Shown: positions 28,268 through 36,788 of the stretch, piece after piece | Position numbering within the stretch: the stretch's first letter is position 1 | Layout: each line of letters opens with the position of its first letter | Assembly (NCBI RefSeq): GCF_000820505.1 | Contig: NZ_JWJD01000006.1 | Coordinates: forward strand, 79,276 to 143,275 | Origin: Geoalkalibacter ferrihydriticus DSM 17813 | GTDB lineage: Bacteria; Desulfobacterota; Desulfuromonadia; Desulfuromonadales; Geoalkalibacteraceae | DNA length: 64,000 nucleotides | Reading direction: 5' to 3' | Made by a program: the position numbers and the translations under genes | Notes under the pieces: generated by a model | Database searches by the model: none | What the model saw: only the letters and a program-made list of their open reading frames with translations | What the model was told of the DNA's origin: nothing

Positions 28268-28753
28268 ATGCTGCCTGGTTATCGCACCATCCTCTATGCC
28301 AGCGATCTCTCGCCCAACGCCGCTCATGCGTTTCGTCACGCGGCGGCGCTGGCGCGCAGCTTTGACGCGCGGATCTGCATCCTGCATGTGTTGCCCGAGG
28401 TTGAGTCGGCGGTGCTCAATTACGTGGCGACGGTCATGGGTGAGGATCGCCTGGCCGATCTGGAGTTAGGTCACAAAGACGATGTGCGCACCGAGATTGA
28501 GGCGCGCATCGAGGCCTTCGCCCGCGAGGAGCTTGGCGATCATCCTGAGGACAAGGCGCGTATCGACGAGATCCGCGTGCGTCACGGCAATCCCGTAGCG
28601 CGCATTCTTACCGAAGCCGATGAGATCAACGCCGACCTCATCGTGCTCGGCAGCCACGGCAAGGGGCGCCTGCACTACACCTTCCTCGGTAGCGTCGCGG
28701 AAAAAGTTCTGCATCGCGCCAAGCGCCCGGTGCTGGTGGTGCCGCTGGATTAA
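28268..28753 (+). CDS. Universal stress protein (UspA family)
   Basis: Protein of 161 residues with the UspA fold: N-terminal strand YRTILYASDLSPNAAHAFRHA, a central helix with ELGDHPEDKARIDEIRVRHGNP and the ATP-binding G-x2-G-x9-G-S/T motif GSHGKGRLHYTFLGSVAEKVLHRAKRPVLVV (about 125-155). It probably binds ATP. Being 17 bp behind the TRAP permease suggests cotranscription. Usp genes attached to TRAP operons are known, and in Halomonas a Usp regulates a TRAP transporter. It ends 19 bases from the convergent MCP gene, leaving almost no spacer. Confidence 0.92.
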   Translation: MLPGYRTILYASDLSPNAAHAFRHAAALARSFDARICILHVLPEVESAVLNYVATVMGEDRLADLELGHKDDVRTEIEARIEAFAREELGDHPEDKARIDEIRVRHGNPVARILTEADEINADLIVLGSHGKGRLHYTFLGSVAEKVLHRAKRPVLVVPLD

Positions 28754-28772
28754 CCCTCTTTTTTTGTCTTTG

Positions 28773-30491
28773 CTAAGGCAAAAATCTGCCTGAATCGCTT
28801 TTGGCACCCAGTTTGAATCGCGCCATGAGTTCGCGCAGTCTGTGCGATTGACCGGCCAACTGCTCGGCGGCCGCCGCGCTCTGTTCGGCATTGGCGGTGT
28901 TCTGTTGCGTCACCTGATCGACCTGACCCAGCCCGAGGTTGACCTGGGCGATGCCCTCGGCCTGTTCGCGCGTGCCTGAAGCGATTTCGCTGACCATGCT
29001 GGTGATATTTTTGATGCCGCCGACAATGGCGGAGAAGGATTCCTCGGTGCTGCGCGCGATTTCGGCACCCGCCTCGGCCTTAGCGACGGCGTCGGCGATG
29101 AGATTGGATGTTTCCTGCGCTGCTTTGGAGCAGCGCCCGGCAAGGGTGCGAACTTCTTCGGCCACCACGGCGAAGCCGCGTCCGTGCTGACCGGCGCGCG
29201 CTGCCTCCACCGCCGCATTGAGCGCCAGGAGATTGGTCTGGAAGGCGATCTCGTCGATGGTTTTGATGATTCTTTCGATATTGTGACCCGCCTGATTGAT
29301 ATTGACCATAGCCTGGCTCATTTCCCCCATGCGCCTCTGCCCTTGACCTGCGGATTCCTGAATTCCGCGAATCAGGTCATTGGCCCCGGAAGCATGTTCA
29401 GCCCCCTGGCGCGTCTGTCCGGCGATTTCGTTCATGGATGCCGAAATTTCCTCCAGCGATGCCGCCTGATCCGTCGCCCCCTTGGAGAGATGTTGGCTGG
29501 AAGCGGCCACCTGCCCGGCCCCCGACGCGATCTGGTCGGCGGATTGATGAATCTGTGAGATCGTGCCGCGCAGATCCTCGGAAAGTTTCTGTAAAGCGCC
29601 GCGCACGATATCGTCCTGGTCCCGTGGCTGTACGCTGCGCGTCAGGTCGCCTTCGGCAAGGCGCGCGAGAGTATCTACGACCTCATTGCGCAAACTGTCC
29701 GCCAATGCGTCCATGGCGCGGGCGGTGTCGCCGATCTCGTCCTGGCGCTTCATGTTGAGCCGCTGCACCAGGCGGCCTTCGGCCAGTGCCTGCATCATTT
29801 CGCGCAGGCGCAAGACCGGGATTTTCACCAACCGGCCCAGCAGCACATAAATGCAAACCAGTGCCGTAAGCAGTCCCCCTATGCCCGTGGCCAGCCCCGT
29901 GCGAATGCTGCCGGTGGCCGCCTGATCGGCAGTCGCGGCCATCAGTGCGGCGGCTTTATGAATGTCCTGCATACTGTAGCGCAGGTACAGCACTCCGGAT
30001 AAATCATTGAGTTTTGCATCAAAGTGACAACGCAGGCAGTCGGCGCTGAGATAGTGACTGCGGGCGAGAAAAAGCGAGTCCCCCTGTTCTTTCTGCAGCA
30101 ATTCGTATCCGGAAGCGACGGCTTCGGCAAAGTCTTCGGGACTTAAGGATCTCTGCAGGTTTTCAGGGCGGTTGGTGTAAACAATGAGGCCCTGGGGGTC
30201 GGTCAAGCCGATCTCCTCGACGCCGCTAATCGCGCCGAGATCCTGAATCAGCTCGCGAAAAATATCCATTTCGCCGCGTTCGATGGATCCGGCCGCTCCG
30301 GTCTCAAAGCTGTCGAAGACGTTGCGGGCCCGGTCCCGGCCTGCTTTGTTCAGGGCGCCAAGGGCCTGATCCGAGATGGTTTGCTGCAGGTTTCGCATTT
30401 GCGCGCCGCCAACGAATGTGCTTGCGCCGAAAGCGATCACCAGCACCAGGGCCAGAAGTCCGCCCACCCTCCACTGAATGTTTATGCGCAT
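28773..30491 (-). CDS. Methyl-accepting chemotaxis protein with periplasmic haem-c motif
   Basis: Transmembrane chemoreceptor of 572 residues. Order: TM1 (about 7-29), periplasmic sensor (30-196) containing C152-x2-C155-H156 (ADCLRCHFD), TM2 (about 198-221), HAMP (to ~275) and the cytoplasmic signalling coiled coil with the conserved hairpin [21 protein letters not shown]. The CxxCH is in the periplasm, so a covalently attached c-type haem is predicted. This is like the haem-containing sensor domains of Geobacter chemoreceptors (GSU0582 and GSU0935). The start codon (30491) lies 28 bp behind the hydrogenase small subunit stop, on the same strand, so it is very likely cotranscribed. Signal: redox, NO/O2, or electrons from the hydrogenase (inference). 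Confidence 0.93.
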   Translation of the reverse strand: MRINIQWRVGGLLALVLVIAFGASTFVGGAQMRNLQQTISDQALGALNKAGRDRARNVFDSFETGAAGSIERGEMDIFRELIQDLGAISGVEEIGLTDPQGLIVYTNRPENLQRSLSPEDFAEAVASGYELLQKEQGDSLFLARSHYLSADCLRCHFDAKLNDLSGVLYLRYSMQDIHKAAALMAATADQAATGSIRTGLATGIGGLLTALVCIYVLLGRLVKIPVLRLREMMQALAEGRLVQRLNMKRQDEIGDTARAMDALADSLRNEVVDTLARLAEGDLTRSVQPRDQDDIVRGALQKLSEDLRGTISQIHQSADQIASGAGQVAASSQHLSKGATDQAASLEEISASMNEIAGQTRQGAEHASGANDLIRGIQESAGQGQRRMGEMSQAMVNINQAGHNIERIIKTIDEIAFQTNLLALNAAVEAARAGQHGRGFAVVAEEVRTLAGRCSKAAQETSNLIADAVAKAEAGAEIARSTEESFSAIVGGIKNITSMVSEIASGTREQAEGIAQVNLGLGQVDQVTQQNTANAEQSAAAAEQLAGQSHRLRELMARFKLGAKSDSGRFLP

Positions 30492-30519
30492 GGTTCAATC
30501 TCCCGAAAGCAGTCCGGCG

Positions 30520-31431
30520 TCAAAAAAGATTGTCCTCGTTGAGACGGAAAAAGGGGAATTGGGGGTCGAGGGCGAATTCCGGGCGCGCGCACCCGATGCA
30601 GTTGCTGCGTCCGCGAATGCACCAGTTCACCCCGCCGTTCCAGCCGCGCAGCGAGCAGTCCGCCTGGGTGATGACACCCTGACAGCCCATTTTGAAAAGA
30701 CAGCCGTCCTCGCCCAGGTTTTCGGCGAAATGCTTTTTCTGGTACAGGGCGAAGAGCGGACATTGCTCATGCAGAAGATGGCCGTAAAAATGCGTAGGTC
30801 GCTGCAGGGCGTCCAATTCCGGCAGGCCGACCTTGAGCACCTGCATCAGCGTACCGACGATCCAGGCAGGATGTGCGGGGCAGCCCGGCAGGTTGATCAG
30901 GGGGCGGCTCAAGCCGGCTTTGTTCAGCGCGATACTTACCCCGGTGGCGCCGGTGAGATTGGGCGGAGCGGCGGGCACGCCACCGTAGGCCGAGCAGGTG
31001 CCGGTGCAGACGATGGCTTGAGCAGAACGCGCCGCGCGCACCAATTGGTCGGCGAAATTTTCGTCAGCGAATTTGCAGGCCTCTTTGATGCCGAGAGGAA
31101 CCGCGCCTTCGACCACGAGAATATAGCCGCCCTTGGCGATGGCTTTTTCCACCGCAGCCACCGCCGAAGGTCCGGTGGCTGCCGAAAGAGTCTGGTGAAA
31201 ATACAAGGAAAGGTAGCGCGTGAGGAGATCCGCCGGGCCCGGACTTTCCGAATTCAGCAGGCTCACCGAACATCCGGAACACGACAGGCCCTGCAACCAG
31301 AGAATGGGCGCGCGCCCGTAGGCCATCTCCTCCAGAGCATCGGCCATTTTGGGCAACAAGGTGGGTTCCAGACCCATGGCGGCCACCAACAGACCGGCGT
31401 CCTTGAGAAAGGTTCTGCGCGTGATCTTCAT
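30520..31431 (-). CDS. [NiFe] hydrogenase small subunit
   Basis: Electron-transfer subunit of a periplasmic [NiFe] hydrogenase, 303 residues. It begins with a Tat signal (RRTFLK, residues 5-10; hydrophobic DAGLLVAAMGLEP) at the ATG 31431. Cysteines for three Fe-S clusters are visible: proximal CSGC (51-54), CTGTC and GCPAH, then the medial and distal region HLLHEQCPLF ... CLFKMGCQG ... NWCIRGRSNCIGCARP. There is no C-terminal transmembrane anchor, unlike membrane-bound HybO/HoxK types. The gene follows the large subunit (reverse of the usual small-large order) with a 19-bp gap and precedes the MCP by 28 bp. Confidence 0.94.
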   Translation of the reverse strand: MKITRRTFLKDAGLLVAAMGLEPTLLPKMADALEEMAYGRAPILWLQGLSCSGCSVSLLNSESPGPADLLTRYLSLYFHQTLSAATGPSAVAAVEKAIAKGGYILVVEGAVPLGIKEACKFADENFADQLVRAARSAQAIVCTGTCSAYGGVPAAPPNLTGATGVSIALNKAGLSRPLINLPGCPAHPAWIVGTLMQVLKVGLPELDALQRPTHFYGHLLHEQCPLFALYQKKHFAENLGEDGCLFKMGCQGVITQADCSLRGWNGGVNWCIRGRSNCIGCARPEFALDPQFPFFRLNEDNLF

Positions 31432-31450
31432 GACAAGAGTCCTTCCGGGT

Positions 31451-32953
31451 TTAATGCACCGCGCAGGCGATGCAGGGATCAAACGCGCGCACCACCCGCG
31501 CCACCTCCAGGCCTTGGTACGCCTCGTTCACCGGGGTGCCGACCAGGGCGCTCTCCACCGGCCCCGGATTCTGCTCGGCGTCGCGGGGTGAAAAATTCCA
31601 GGTGCTGGGGACTACGCACTGGTAACTGCCGATGCGCCCTGCTTTCAGGGTGATCCAATGGCCCAGGGCGCCGCGCGGTGCCTCGACCAGTCCGACGCCC
31701 GAGCCCGCGTCGCGGTTTTTGTACGGCACGATGGCCGGGGCGCCTGGTTGCATCGCGTCCAGCCACTGCTCCATGCGCGCGGCGAGGAGCTGGGCTTCCA
31801 GGGCCCTGGCCGCGTGACGTCCCAGGGTGCTGGGCAACTGCTCTTCGCGCAGCCCCGTCTCGCGAAGGAGTGCGGAGAGGCTTTGGCTGATGGAGCGCTC
31901 GCCGGCAGCGGCGGCAACCACCAGGCGCGCCAGGGGGCCGACTTCGTAACTCAGGCCGTTGTAGCGCGGCGCTTTGAGCCAGGAATAGGCGCGGGGTTTG
32001 TCGGGTTGGGGAATAGGGGCGGCGGCGTCCTTGGGATGGCTTTTATGATTGCCGCGATAAAAACCGCTGGTGGTGTCTTCGTGAATAAGCGCGAGGTTCA
32101 GTGGCTCGTGCCCCTTGCCGTTGACCGTTCCGGCGGGCATCCAGGTGCTGGCGCCTTCATCGAAGACGCCGTAGGAGAGAAAGCGTGCCGGCCCCCGCCC
32201 GATGTCGGCGTAGCTTGGGTAAAGACGCGCAGCCTGTAGAACGTCGGGGATGTAGCAGCGTTCAATAAAACGTCGCACACGGCGCAGGCGCGCGCGGAAA
32301 TCCTCCAGCACGGCCGCGTCCGCAACGCAGGTGACGCCTCCCGGCACCAGAGTTGCGGCGTGCGGCATTTTCCCGCCGAGCAGCGCGGCCATGCGGTGGG
32401 CTTCCTGGCGAATCTCCAGCGCTTCGACATAGTTGGCCAGAGCACCGAGGTTCCACTGCGGGTCTGCGGCGTAGTCGCCGGGAAGTTTCGGCAGAAACGG
32501 GGCTACCGGCAGAACTCGGTTGGTCCTGATTTCGCTTTCCGCCCAGTTTTTCAGATCCACAAGCACCGGATCGCGTCCCGTGTAGCCGAGCAGAGCCTCC
32601 ACCTTGACGAAATCCAGGGCGCTGAGGTGGTAAAAGTGCAGAATGTGGCTTTGCAGGTAATTGGCGCCGAGAATCAGGTTGCGCAGGTAAAGGCCGTTGG
32701 CAGGTACCCTCAGACCGCAGGCAGACTCGATGGCTTTGCAGGAGGAAATGGCATGGCTGATGGGGCACACCCCGCAAATGCGCTGGGTTATGACCGGCGC
32801 ATCCAAGGGGTCGCGGCCTTGCAGGAGCGCTTCAAAGCCGCGAAACATTTCGCCCTTACTCCAGGCCTCGGCCACCTGACCGCCGGCAATACGTGTTTCG
32901 ATACGCAGATGTCCTTCAATGCGGGTGAGGGGATCGAGAACGATTTTGGCCAA
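31451..32953 (-). CDS. [NiFe] hydrogenase large subunit without C-terminal processing peptide
   Basis: Catalytic subunit, 500 residues, carrying the Ni-Fe site. N-terminal L1 motif RICGVC (C60, C63) and C-terminal L2 motif DPCIACAVH (C494, C497), with the stop directly after the last histidine. Normal group-1 hydrogenases carry 15 or so extra residues cleaved by a maturation protease. This one lacks them, like regulatory/H2-sensing hydrogenases. Start is TTG at 32953, preceded by aggaggg; other in-frame starts lie far upstream without a ribosome site. The protein starts LAKIVLDPLTRIEGHLRIE (L read as fMet). No hyp maturation genes or protease are in the window. Confidence 0.93.
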   Translation of the reverse strand: MAKIVLDPLTRIEGHLRIETRIAGGQVAEAWSKGEMFRGFEALLQGRDPLDAPVITQRICGVCPISHAISSCKAIESACGLRVPANGLYLRNLILGANYLQSHILHFYHLSALDFVKVEALLGYTGRDPVLVDLKNWAESEIRTNRVLPVAPFLPKLPGDYAADPQWNLGALANYVEALEIRQEAHRMAALLGGKMPHAATLVPGGVTCVADAAVLEDFRARLRRVRRFIERCYIPDVLQAARLYPSYADIGRGPARFLSYGVFDEGASTWMPAGTVNGKGHEPLNLALIHEDTTSGFYRGNHKSHPKDAAAPIPQPDKPRAYSWLKAPRYNGLSYEVGPLARLVVAAAAGERSISQSLSALLRETGLREEQLPSTLGRHAARALEAQLLAARMEQWLDAMQPGAPAIVPYKNRDAGSGVGLVEAPRGALGHWITLKAGRIGSYQCVVPSTWNFSPRDAEQNPGPVESALVGTPVNEAYQGLEVARVVRAFDPCIACAVH

Positions 32954-33102
32954 TGGACCCTCCTGTTTACAGGGTATGAATGATGGGTTGGCAGCTGAGT
33001 GATGGAATCTTGACGCGGAGCGGCGAATAAAAAAGTTTACAGATATCCGTTCGCATCCCCTCTGATTCTGCCGGTTTGCGCCGACACGATTCCGTATACA
33101 AA

Positions 33103-33117
33103 GCAAGGGTGGCGCCA
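33103..33117 (-). promoter_or_regulatory. Candidate sigma-54 promoter for the hydrogenase operon
   Basis: On the minus strand this reads TGGCGCCACCCTTGC, with the invariant GG and GC separated by exactly 10 bases, as in the sigma-54 consensus TGGCAC-N5-TTGCA (the final base of the TTGCA box falls just outside the given span and is T). It lies about 150 bp before the large-subunit TTG start. The match is good but one short motif can arise by chance. Confidence 0.45.
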
Positions 33118-33321
33118 ATGGTTTGAAATCTTTAAAATAAGTTTTTTTGTATTTTTAAAATTGGTTGATATTTAAGCCGAAACGGGTGGAATTTTTTTTA
33201 TGCAGTTCGCAGCACCTTGCCGGTGTTTTTTCGAATTTTGTCAAAACACTGTTGCTTCTCTGTCAAATAACCGTATTCCGGTTATTGCCGGCCGAGGAGG
33301 GGTGGCGACGCTGTTCCTTTC

Positions 33322-33351
33322 TTGACTTTGTTTCGTCGCCTCCCCTAACAT
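33322..33351 (+). promoter_or_regulatory. Candidate sigma70 promoter for gspA-gspB
   Basis: TTGACT (33322-33327), 18-base spacer, TAACAT (33346-33351), about 40 bases before the gspA start. Confidence 0.5.
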
Positions 33352-33396
33352 GTTCGTCTAAGCTTTCAAGTCGCCATCGCTTTTTCAGTGAGACCC

Positions 33397-35034
33397 ATGT
33401 ACAACGATTATTTCGGACTGCACGAACCTCCCTTCTCCATCGCGCCCGATCCCCGCTATCTGTTCATGAGTGAACATCACCGCGAAGCGCTGGCGCATCT
33501 GCTCTACGGCTTGCGCGGCGAGGGTGGTTTCGTGCTGCTCACCGGTGAGGTCGGCACGGGCAAGACCACGGTGTGTCGCTGTTTGCTCGAACAACTGCCC
33601 GACGACTGCGAGGTGGCCTTTGTGCTCAATCCCAAGGTCACCAGCCGCGAACTGCTGGCGACCATCTGTGATGAACTGGGCATCGGTTATCCTGAGGGCA
33701 ATCAGAGCGTCAAGGTCTTTGTCGACCGCATCAACGCCTATCTTTTGGAGGCCCATGCCGCCGGCCGGCGTACGGTGGTGATCATTGATGAGGCGCAGAA
33801 TCTGGGCGCCTCGGTTTTGGAGCAACTGCGCTTGCTCACCAATCTGGAAACCAATCGGGAAAAACTGCTGCAGATCATCCTCCTCGGCCAGCCCGAATTT
33901 CGCGATATGCTGGCGCGCCCGGAACTGCGCCAATTTTCGCAGCGCATTACCGCGCGCTATCATCTGCGCCCCCTGGCGCGCGACGAGATGAATTCCTATG
34001 TCTACCATCGGCTTCAGGTCGCCGGTCTGTCCCGCGCCGCCGGTGAGGATCTGTTTCCGCGCGCCGTGCTGCGGCGCCTGTACCGACTGAGCGGCGGGGT
34101 GCCGCGTCTGGTCAATCTGTTGTGCGATCGTGCCCTGCTCGGCGTCTTTGCAGGGGAGCAGCGGCGCGTTTCACCCGCCATCCTGCGCCAAGCCGCCCAG
34201 GAGGTTTTCGGCGAGGCCCCGGTTGCGCGCCCTGGCCTGCGTTGGGCTGGGGTCGCGGCGACCTTGGCACTGGTGGTCCTCATGGGTATCGCGGCGGGTT
34301 ATTTCTTTCGTGACCCCGCCAGTGAGAGCGTGCGTGCTCTTGCTTCGCAGATTTCTTCCACAGCGGTCGTGGATGAGCCTGCGCACGGCACCGAGAGCAA
34401 TCTTGAGGCCGCCGACGATCTGTCCTGGCCGGCGGCAGTGTCTCGCGAAGAAGGCGAGGGGCTGGCGCTGCAAGGATTGTTGGAATTATGGGATTTCACT
34501 CAGCCTTTGCCCGCCGGAGTCGATATCTGCGATTTCGTTAACGGCCTGGGGTTGCAATGCCTGCGGGATCGCGGCAGCTTGCGCACTCTTGAGATGCTCG
34601 ACCGTCCGGCACTGCTGACCTTGCACGATGGCGAGGGACCCTATTCCGTCGCGTTGGTCGCTCTGGAGGGTAGCACTGCGGCAATTTTGGTGGGCGGCGA
34701 GATGCGCCAGGTTCGAAGCAGCGAGATCGAGGCGCGCTGGCTTGGCGAATTTACTCTGTTGTTCCGCGAACCGCCGGGGTATTCTGGCAATTTGCGCCCG
34801 GGAGCGCGCGACCCCTTCGTTCTGTGGCTTTCTCAGCGTCTCGCCGAGGTCGACGGGCGACCCGGGGAGCCGCGCACCAGAGCTGATTACGATGCGCAAC
34901 TGGTGCAGGAGGTGCGCCGCTTCCAGCTTTCGCGGGGGTTGCAACCCGACGGCATTGTCGGCAGCAAGACCCTGATTCAGCTCGGTAATGCCCTGGGCAG
35001 TGCCGAACCGCGCCTGCGCGCGGCCGGGAGTTGA
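33397..35034 (+). CDS. gspA: ExeA/GspA-type AAA ATPase
   Basis: Inner-membrane ATPase of the GspA/ExeA type that, with GspB, helps the type II secretion secretin pass the peptidoglycan. About 545 residues. N-terminal AAA domain: YFGLHEPPFSIAPDPRYLF, Walker A GEVGTGKTT (around residue 50), Walker B RTVVIIDEAQN (around 130). One transmembrane helix is near residue 290 (WAGVAATLALVVLMGIAAGYFF). The periplasmic part has a peptidase-C39-like stretch and a C-terminal peptidoglycan-binding domain (QEVRRFQLSRGLQPDGIVGSKT). ATG 33397 is chosen; an in-frame GTG at 33388 is possible. gspB follows 6 bp later. No other gsp gene is here. Confidence 0.9.
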   Translation: MYNDYFGLHEPPFSIAPDPRYLFMSEHHREALAHLLYGLRGEGGFVLLTGEVGTGKTTVCRCLLEQLPDDCEVAFVLNPKVTSRELLATICDELGIGYPEGNQSVKVFVDRINAYLLEAHAAGRRTVVIIDEAQNLGASVLEQLRLLTNLETNREKLLQIILLGQPEFRDMLARPELRQFSQRITARYHLRPLARDEMNSYVYHRLQVAGLSRAAGEDLFPRAVLRRLYRLSGGVPRLVNLLCDRALLGVFAGEQRRVSPAILRQAAQEVFGEAPVARPGLRWAGVAATLALVVLMGIAAGYFFRDPASESVRALASQISSTAVVDEPAHGTESNLEAADDLSWPAAVSREEGEGLALQGLLELWDFTQPLPAGVDICDFVNGLGLQCLRDRGSLRTLEMLDRPALLTLHDGEGPYSVALVALEGSTAAILVGGEMRQVRSSEIEARWLGEFTLLFREPPGYSGNLRPGARDPFVLWLSQRLAEVDGRPGEPRTRADYDAQLVQEVRRFQLSRGLQPDGIVGSKTLIQLGNALGSAEPRLRAAGS

Positions 35035-35040
35035 CAGCTC

Positions 35041-35718
35041 ATGTCTTTCATTCTTGACGCCTTGCGCAAATCCGACAAGAACCGCCCCGCGGGGATGGCT
35101 CCCGATTTGCGGACCGAACACTTTGCGCCGTCCGTGCGCTCGCGGCGCAAGGCCTCACCGTTATTGCTGGTATTGAGCGTCGCTTTGCTGCTCAATGCCG
35201 CCTTGCTGATCTGGTGGCTGCGGCCCTGGCAACCTGTCGTTGAGGATCTGCAAGTCGCCGTGCCGGCCACCGAAACCGCTGCGCCTGCCGAGATCTCGGG
35301 GACTTTGGCCGAGGTGCCGCCAAGCCTTGTGCCGCCGCAGATCGCTGTCGTACCCTCACCTCAGGCCGTGCCGGAGTCGCCGCCTGTCGCGACCCCGGCG
35401 CCGTCCGCCGAGCTCGTGGCAGTTGCACCCATGCCGGTTGATTCGCTGCCCGAACTCACGCCGCGGCAATCGCCGGTGTCGCCGGACCGCGCGCCCAAGC
35501 TTGAAGATCTGTCCGCCTCTCTGCGGTCCGGCTTGCCGGATTTCACTTTTTCCCTGCACTATTACACCGCAGATCCAGCGCAGCGCCTGGTGCGCCTCAA
35601 CGGTCTCATCCTGCGCGAGGGACAAGCCCTAAGCGAGGGGCTAGTGCTGGAAGAGATCACATCGGACGGTGCGGTTTTTGGCTACCAGGGTCTGCTTTTC
35701 ACCGTCAAGCGTTACTGA
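35041..35718 (+). CDS. gspB: GspB-type secretion accessory protein
   Basis: Protein of 225 residues. N-terminal cytoplasmic signature MSFILDALRKSDKNR of GspB/ExeB, a transmembrane helix at about 38-60 (SPLLLVLSVALLLNAALLIWWL), a proline-rich periplasmic linker (about 65-155) and the C-terminal GspB domain (about 165-225, FTFSLHYYTADPAQRLVRLNGLILREGQ). It partners GspA in crossing peptidoglycan. Linked type II secretion genes must be elsewhere. It is translationally close to gspA (6 bp) and followed after 45 bp by vanZ. Confidence 0.88.
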   Translation: MSFILDALRKSDKNRPAGMAPDLRTEHFAPSVRSRRKASPLLLVLSVALLLNAALLIWWLRPWQPVVEDLQVAVPATETAAPAEISGTLAEVPPSLVPPQIAVVPSPQAVPESPPVATPAPSAELVAVAPMPVDSLPELTPRQSPVSPDRAPKLEDLSASLRSGLPDFTFSLHYYTADPAQRLVRLNGLILREGQALSEGLVLEEITSDGAVFGYQGLLFTVKRY

Positions 35719-35763
35719 TCTCCCCCGGCCAAACCAAGTGGCCATTTCCCAGGAATTTTTCCC

Positions 35764-36180
35764 ATGCCTCAGGTCCGTCACCGCTTTTCTCCCGCACAGC
35801 GCCGCATTGCCGTGGCTTTACCGCTGTTGTTGATGCTGGCAATTTTCGGTCTTTCTTCCATATCCTTTGACCTCGCCGCGCCGGAAAAGAGCGCCTTGGG
35901 CTGGATGCCACCGACCTTGCAGAACTTTCTGCATATCCCCCTGTACGGCTTATTGGCCTTTCTGTGGTTCGGCGCCCTGGCGGCACTGGGAGTGGCCGGA
36001 CGCAAGCGGCTCATGCTGGCGGCGTTCATCGCATTCACCTACGGTATTCTCGACGAATGGCATCAAACCACCGTACCCGGCAGGTTTGGTTCGTGGACCG
36101 ATGTTGCCCTCAATTCCGTGGGGATTTTTCTGGCCCTGCTGTTCTGTGTCTGGTTCCAGCGCCGTTTCTGGCGAACATGA
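35764..36180 (+). CDS. VanZ-like membrane protein
   Basis: Integral membrane protein of 138 residues with four predicted transmembrane helices and a VanZ-like arrangement (PLLLMLAIFGLSSISF, LQNFLHIPLYGLLAFLWFGALAAL, GILDEWHQTTVPGRFGSWTDVALNSVGIFLALLF). The conserved DEWHQ-x2-PGR-x3-x2D motif between helices 3 and 4 supports the VanZ family. The actual role outside glycopeptide resistance is unknown. A short non-coding gap separates it from gspB, and the GNAT gene follows 24 bp after its stop. Confidence 0.82.
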   Translation: MPQVRHRFSPAQRRIAVALPLLLMLAIFGLSSISFDLAAPEKSALGWMPPTLQNFLHIPLYGLLAFLWFGALAALGVAGRKRLMLAAFIAFTYGILDEWHQTTVPGRFGSWTDVALNSVGIFLALLFCVWFQRRFWRT

Positions 36181-36204
36181 AATTTTTCCGGAGGTAATGC
36201 CGCC

Positions 36205-36681
36205 ATGATTTTTATTTTTGCCCACCCCCCGCAGCTCCCTTCCATCAAGGGGCTGTTGACTGAATGCGATCTGTATGCCGAAGATCTCGATGCCGCCAAA
36301 GTCAATCATCTGCTGCTTTGCCGCACCGAGGGACAGTTGGCGGGTGTCGTCGGCATGGAAGTGTTCGGCGAAACCGGGTTGCTGCGATCCCTGGCGGTGG
36401 CGCCCGCATTTCGCGAACGCGGCATTGGCTCTTTGTTGCTGGTGCGCATCGAGCGGTTTGCCGCTCTGCAGGGGGCACGCAGTTTTTATTTGGCCACGGA
36501 AAAAGCCGCGGATTTTTTTGCGGCGCGGGGTTATACGCATCTGCCCACGGCCGAGGTGCCCGAGAGCGTGCGCGCAGCTCCCTTGTTCACCGAGCTTGCA
36601 GCGCGTGGCGCAAGCGCCATGGTTAAGCCGCTTGCCGCGCGCAAGGTCCCCGCGGCGCGGCGCGCAGCCGGCCCGATGTGA
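36205..36681 (+). CDS. GNAT acetyltransferase (ArsN2-like)
   Basis: Acetyl-CoA-dependent N-acetyltransferase of 158 residues. Motif A of GNAT is visible as LLRSLAVAPAFRERGIGSLLL (around residues 56-76), with the family pattern GVVGMEVFGETGLLRSL and FYLATEKAADFFAARGY. The arrangement matches ArsN2-type proteins found in arsenic regions, but no ars gene is nearby and the typical C-terminal LCP-containing motif reads as FTELAARGASA here. Substrate unknown. It is 24 bp after vanZ with the same orientation. Confidence 0.78.
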   Translation: MIFIFAHPPQLPSIKGLLTECDLYAEDLDAAKVNHLLLCRTEGQLAGVVGMEVFGETGLLRSLAVAPAFRERGIGSLLLVRIERFAALQGARSFYLATEKAADFFAARGYTHLPTAEVPESVRAAPLFTELAARGASAMVKPLAARKVPAARRAAGPM

Positions 36682-36788
36682 GCCTTTGCGGCGCTGCGTC
36701 GGCGCAAACTGGTTGTCAGGTGGTAAACTAATACCAAAAGAGTTTCGGAGTTTTTTACCGAAATCTTCCTGAGACAGGAGTCGCATCC

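Larger units (their letters stand above)
32954..33396. other. Divergent regulatory gap between hydrogenase and gspA
   Basis: 443 bases between two divergent start codons, with an AT-rich stretch at 33120-33200. It holds a sigma-54-like site for the hydrogenase on the minus strand (33103-33117), a sigma70-like promoter for gspA on the plus strand (33322-33351) and an inverted pair gtgtttt / aaaacac around 33216-33248. No gene is credible in it. Confidence 0.5.

Noticed and set aside
32954-33118. N-terminal extension of hydL up to 33118
   Set aside because: The extended part lacks family similarity and a ribosome site. The TTG at 32953 has a strong aggaggg site.
36205-36681. Arsenic-resistance acetyltransferase as firm call
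   Set aside because: Only similarity to ArsN2-type proteins; no ars genes nearby and the C-terminal motif differs.
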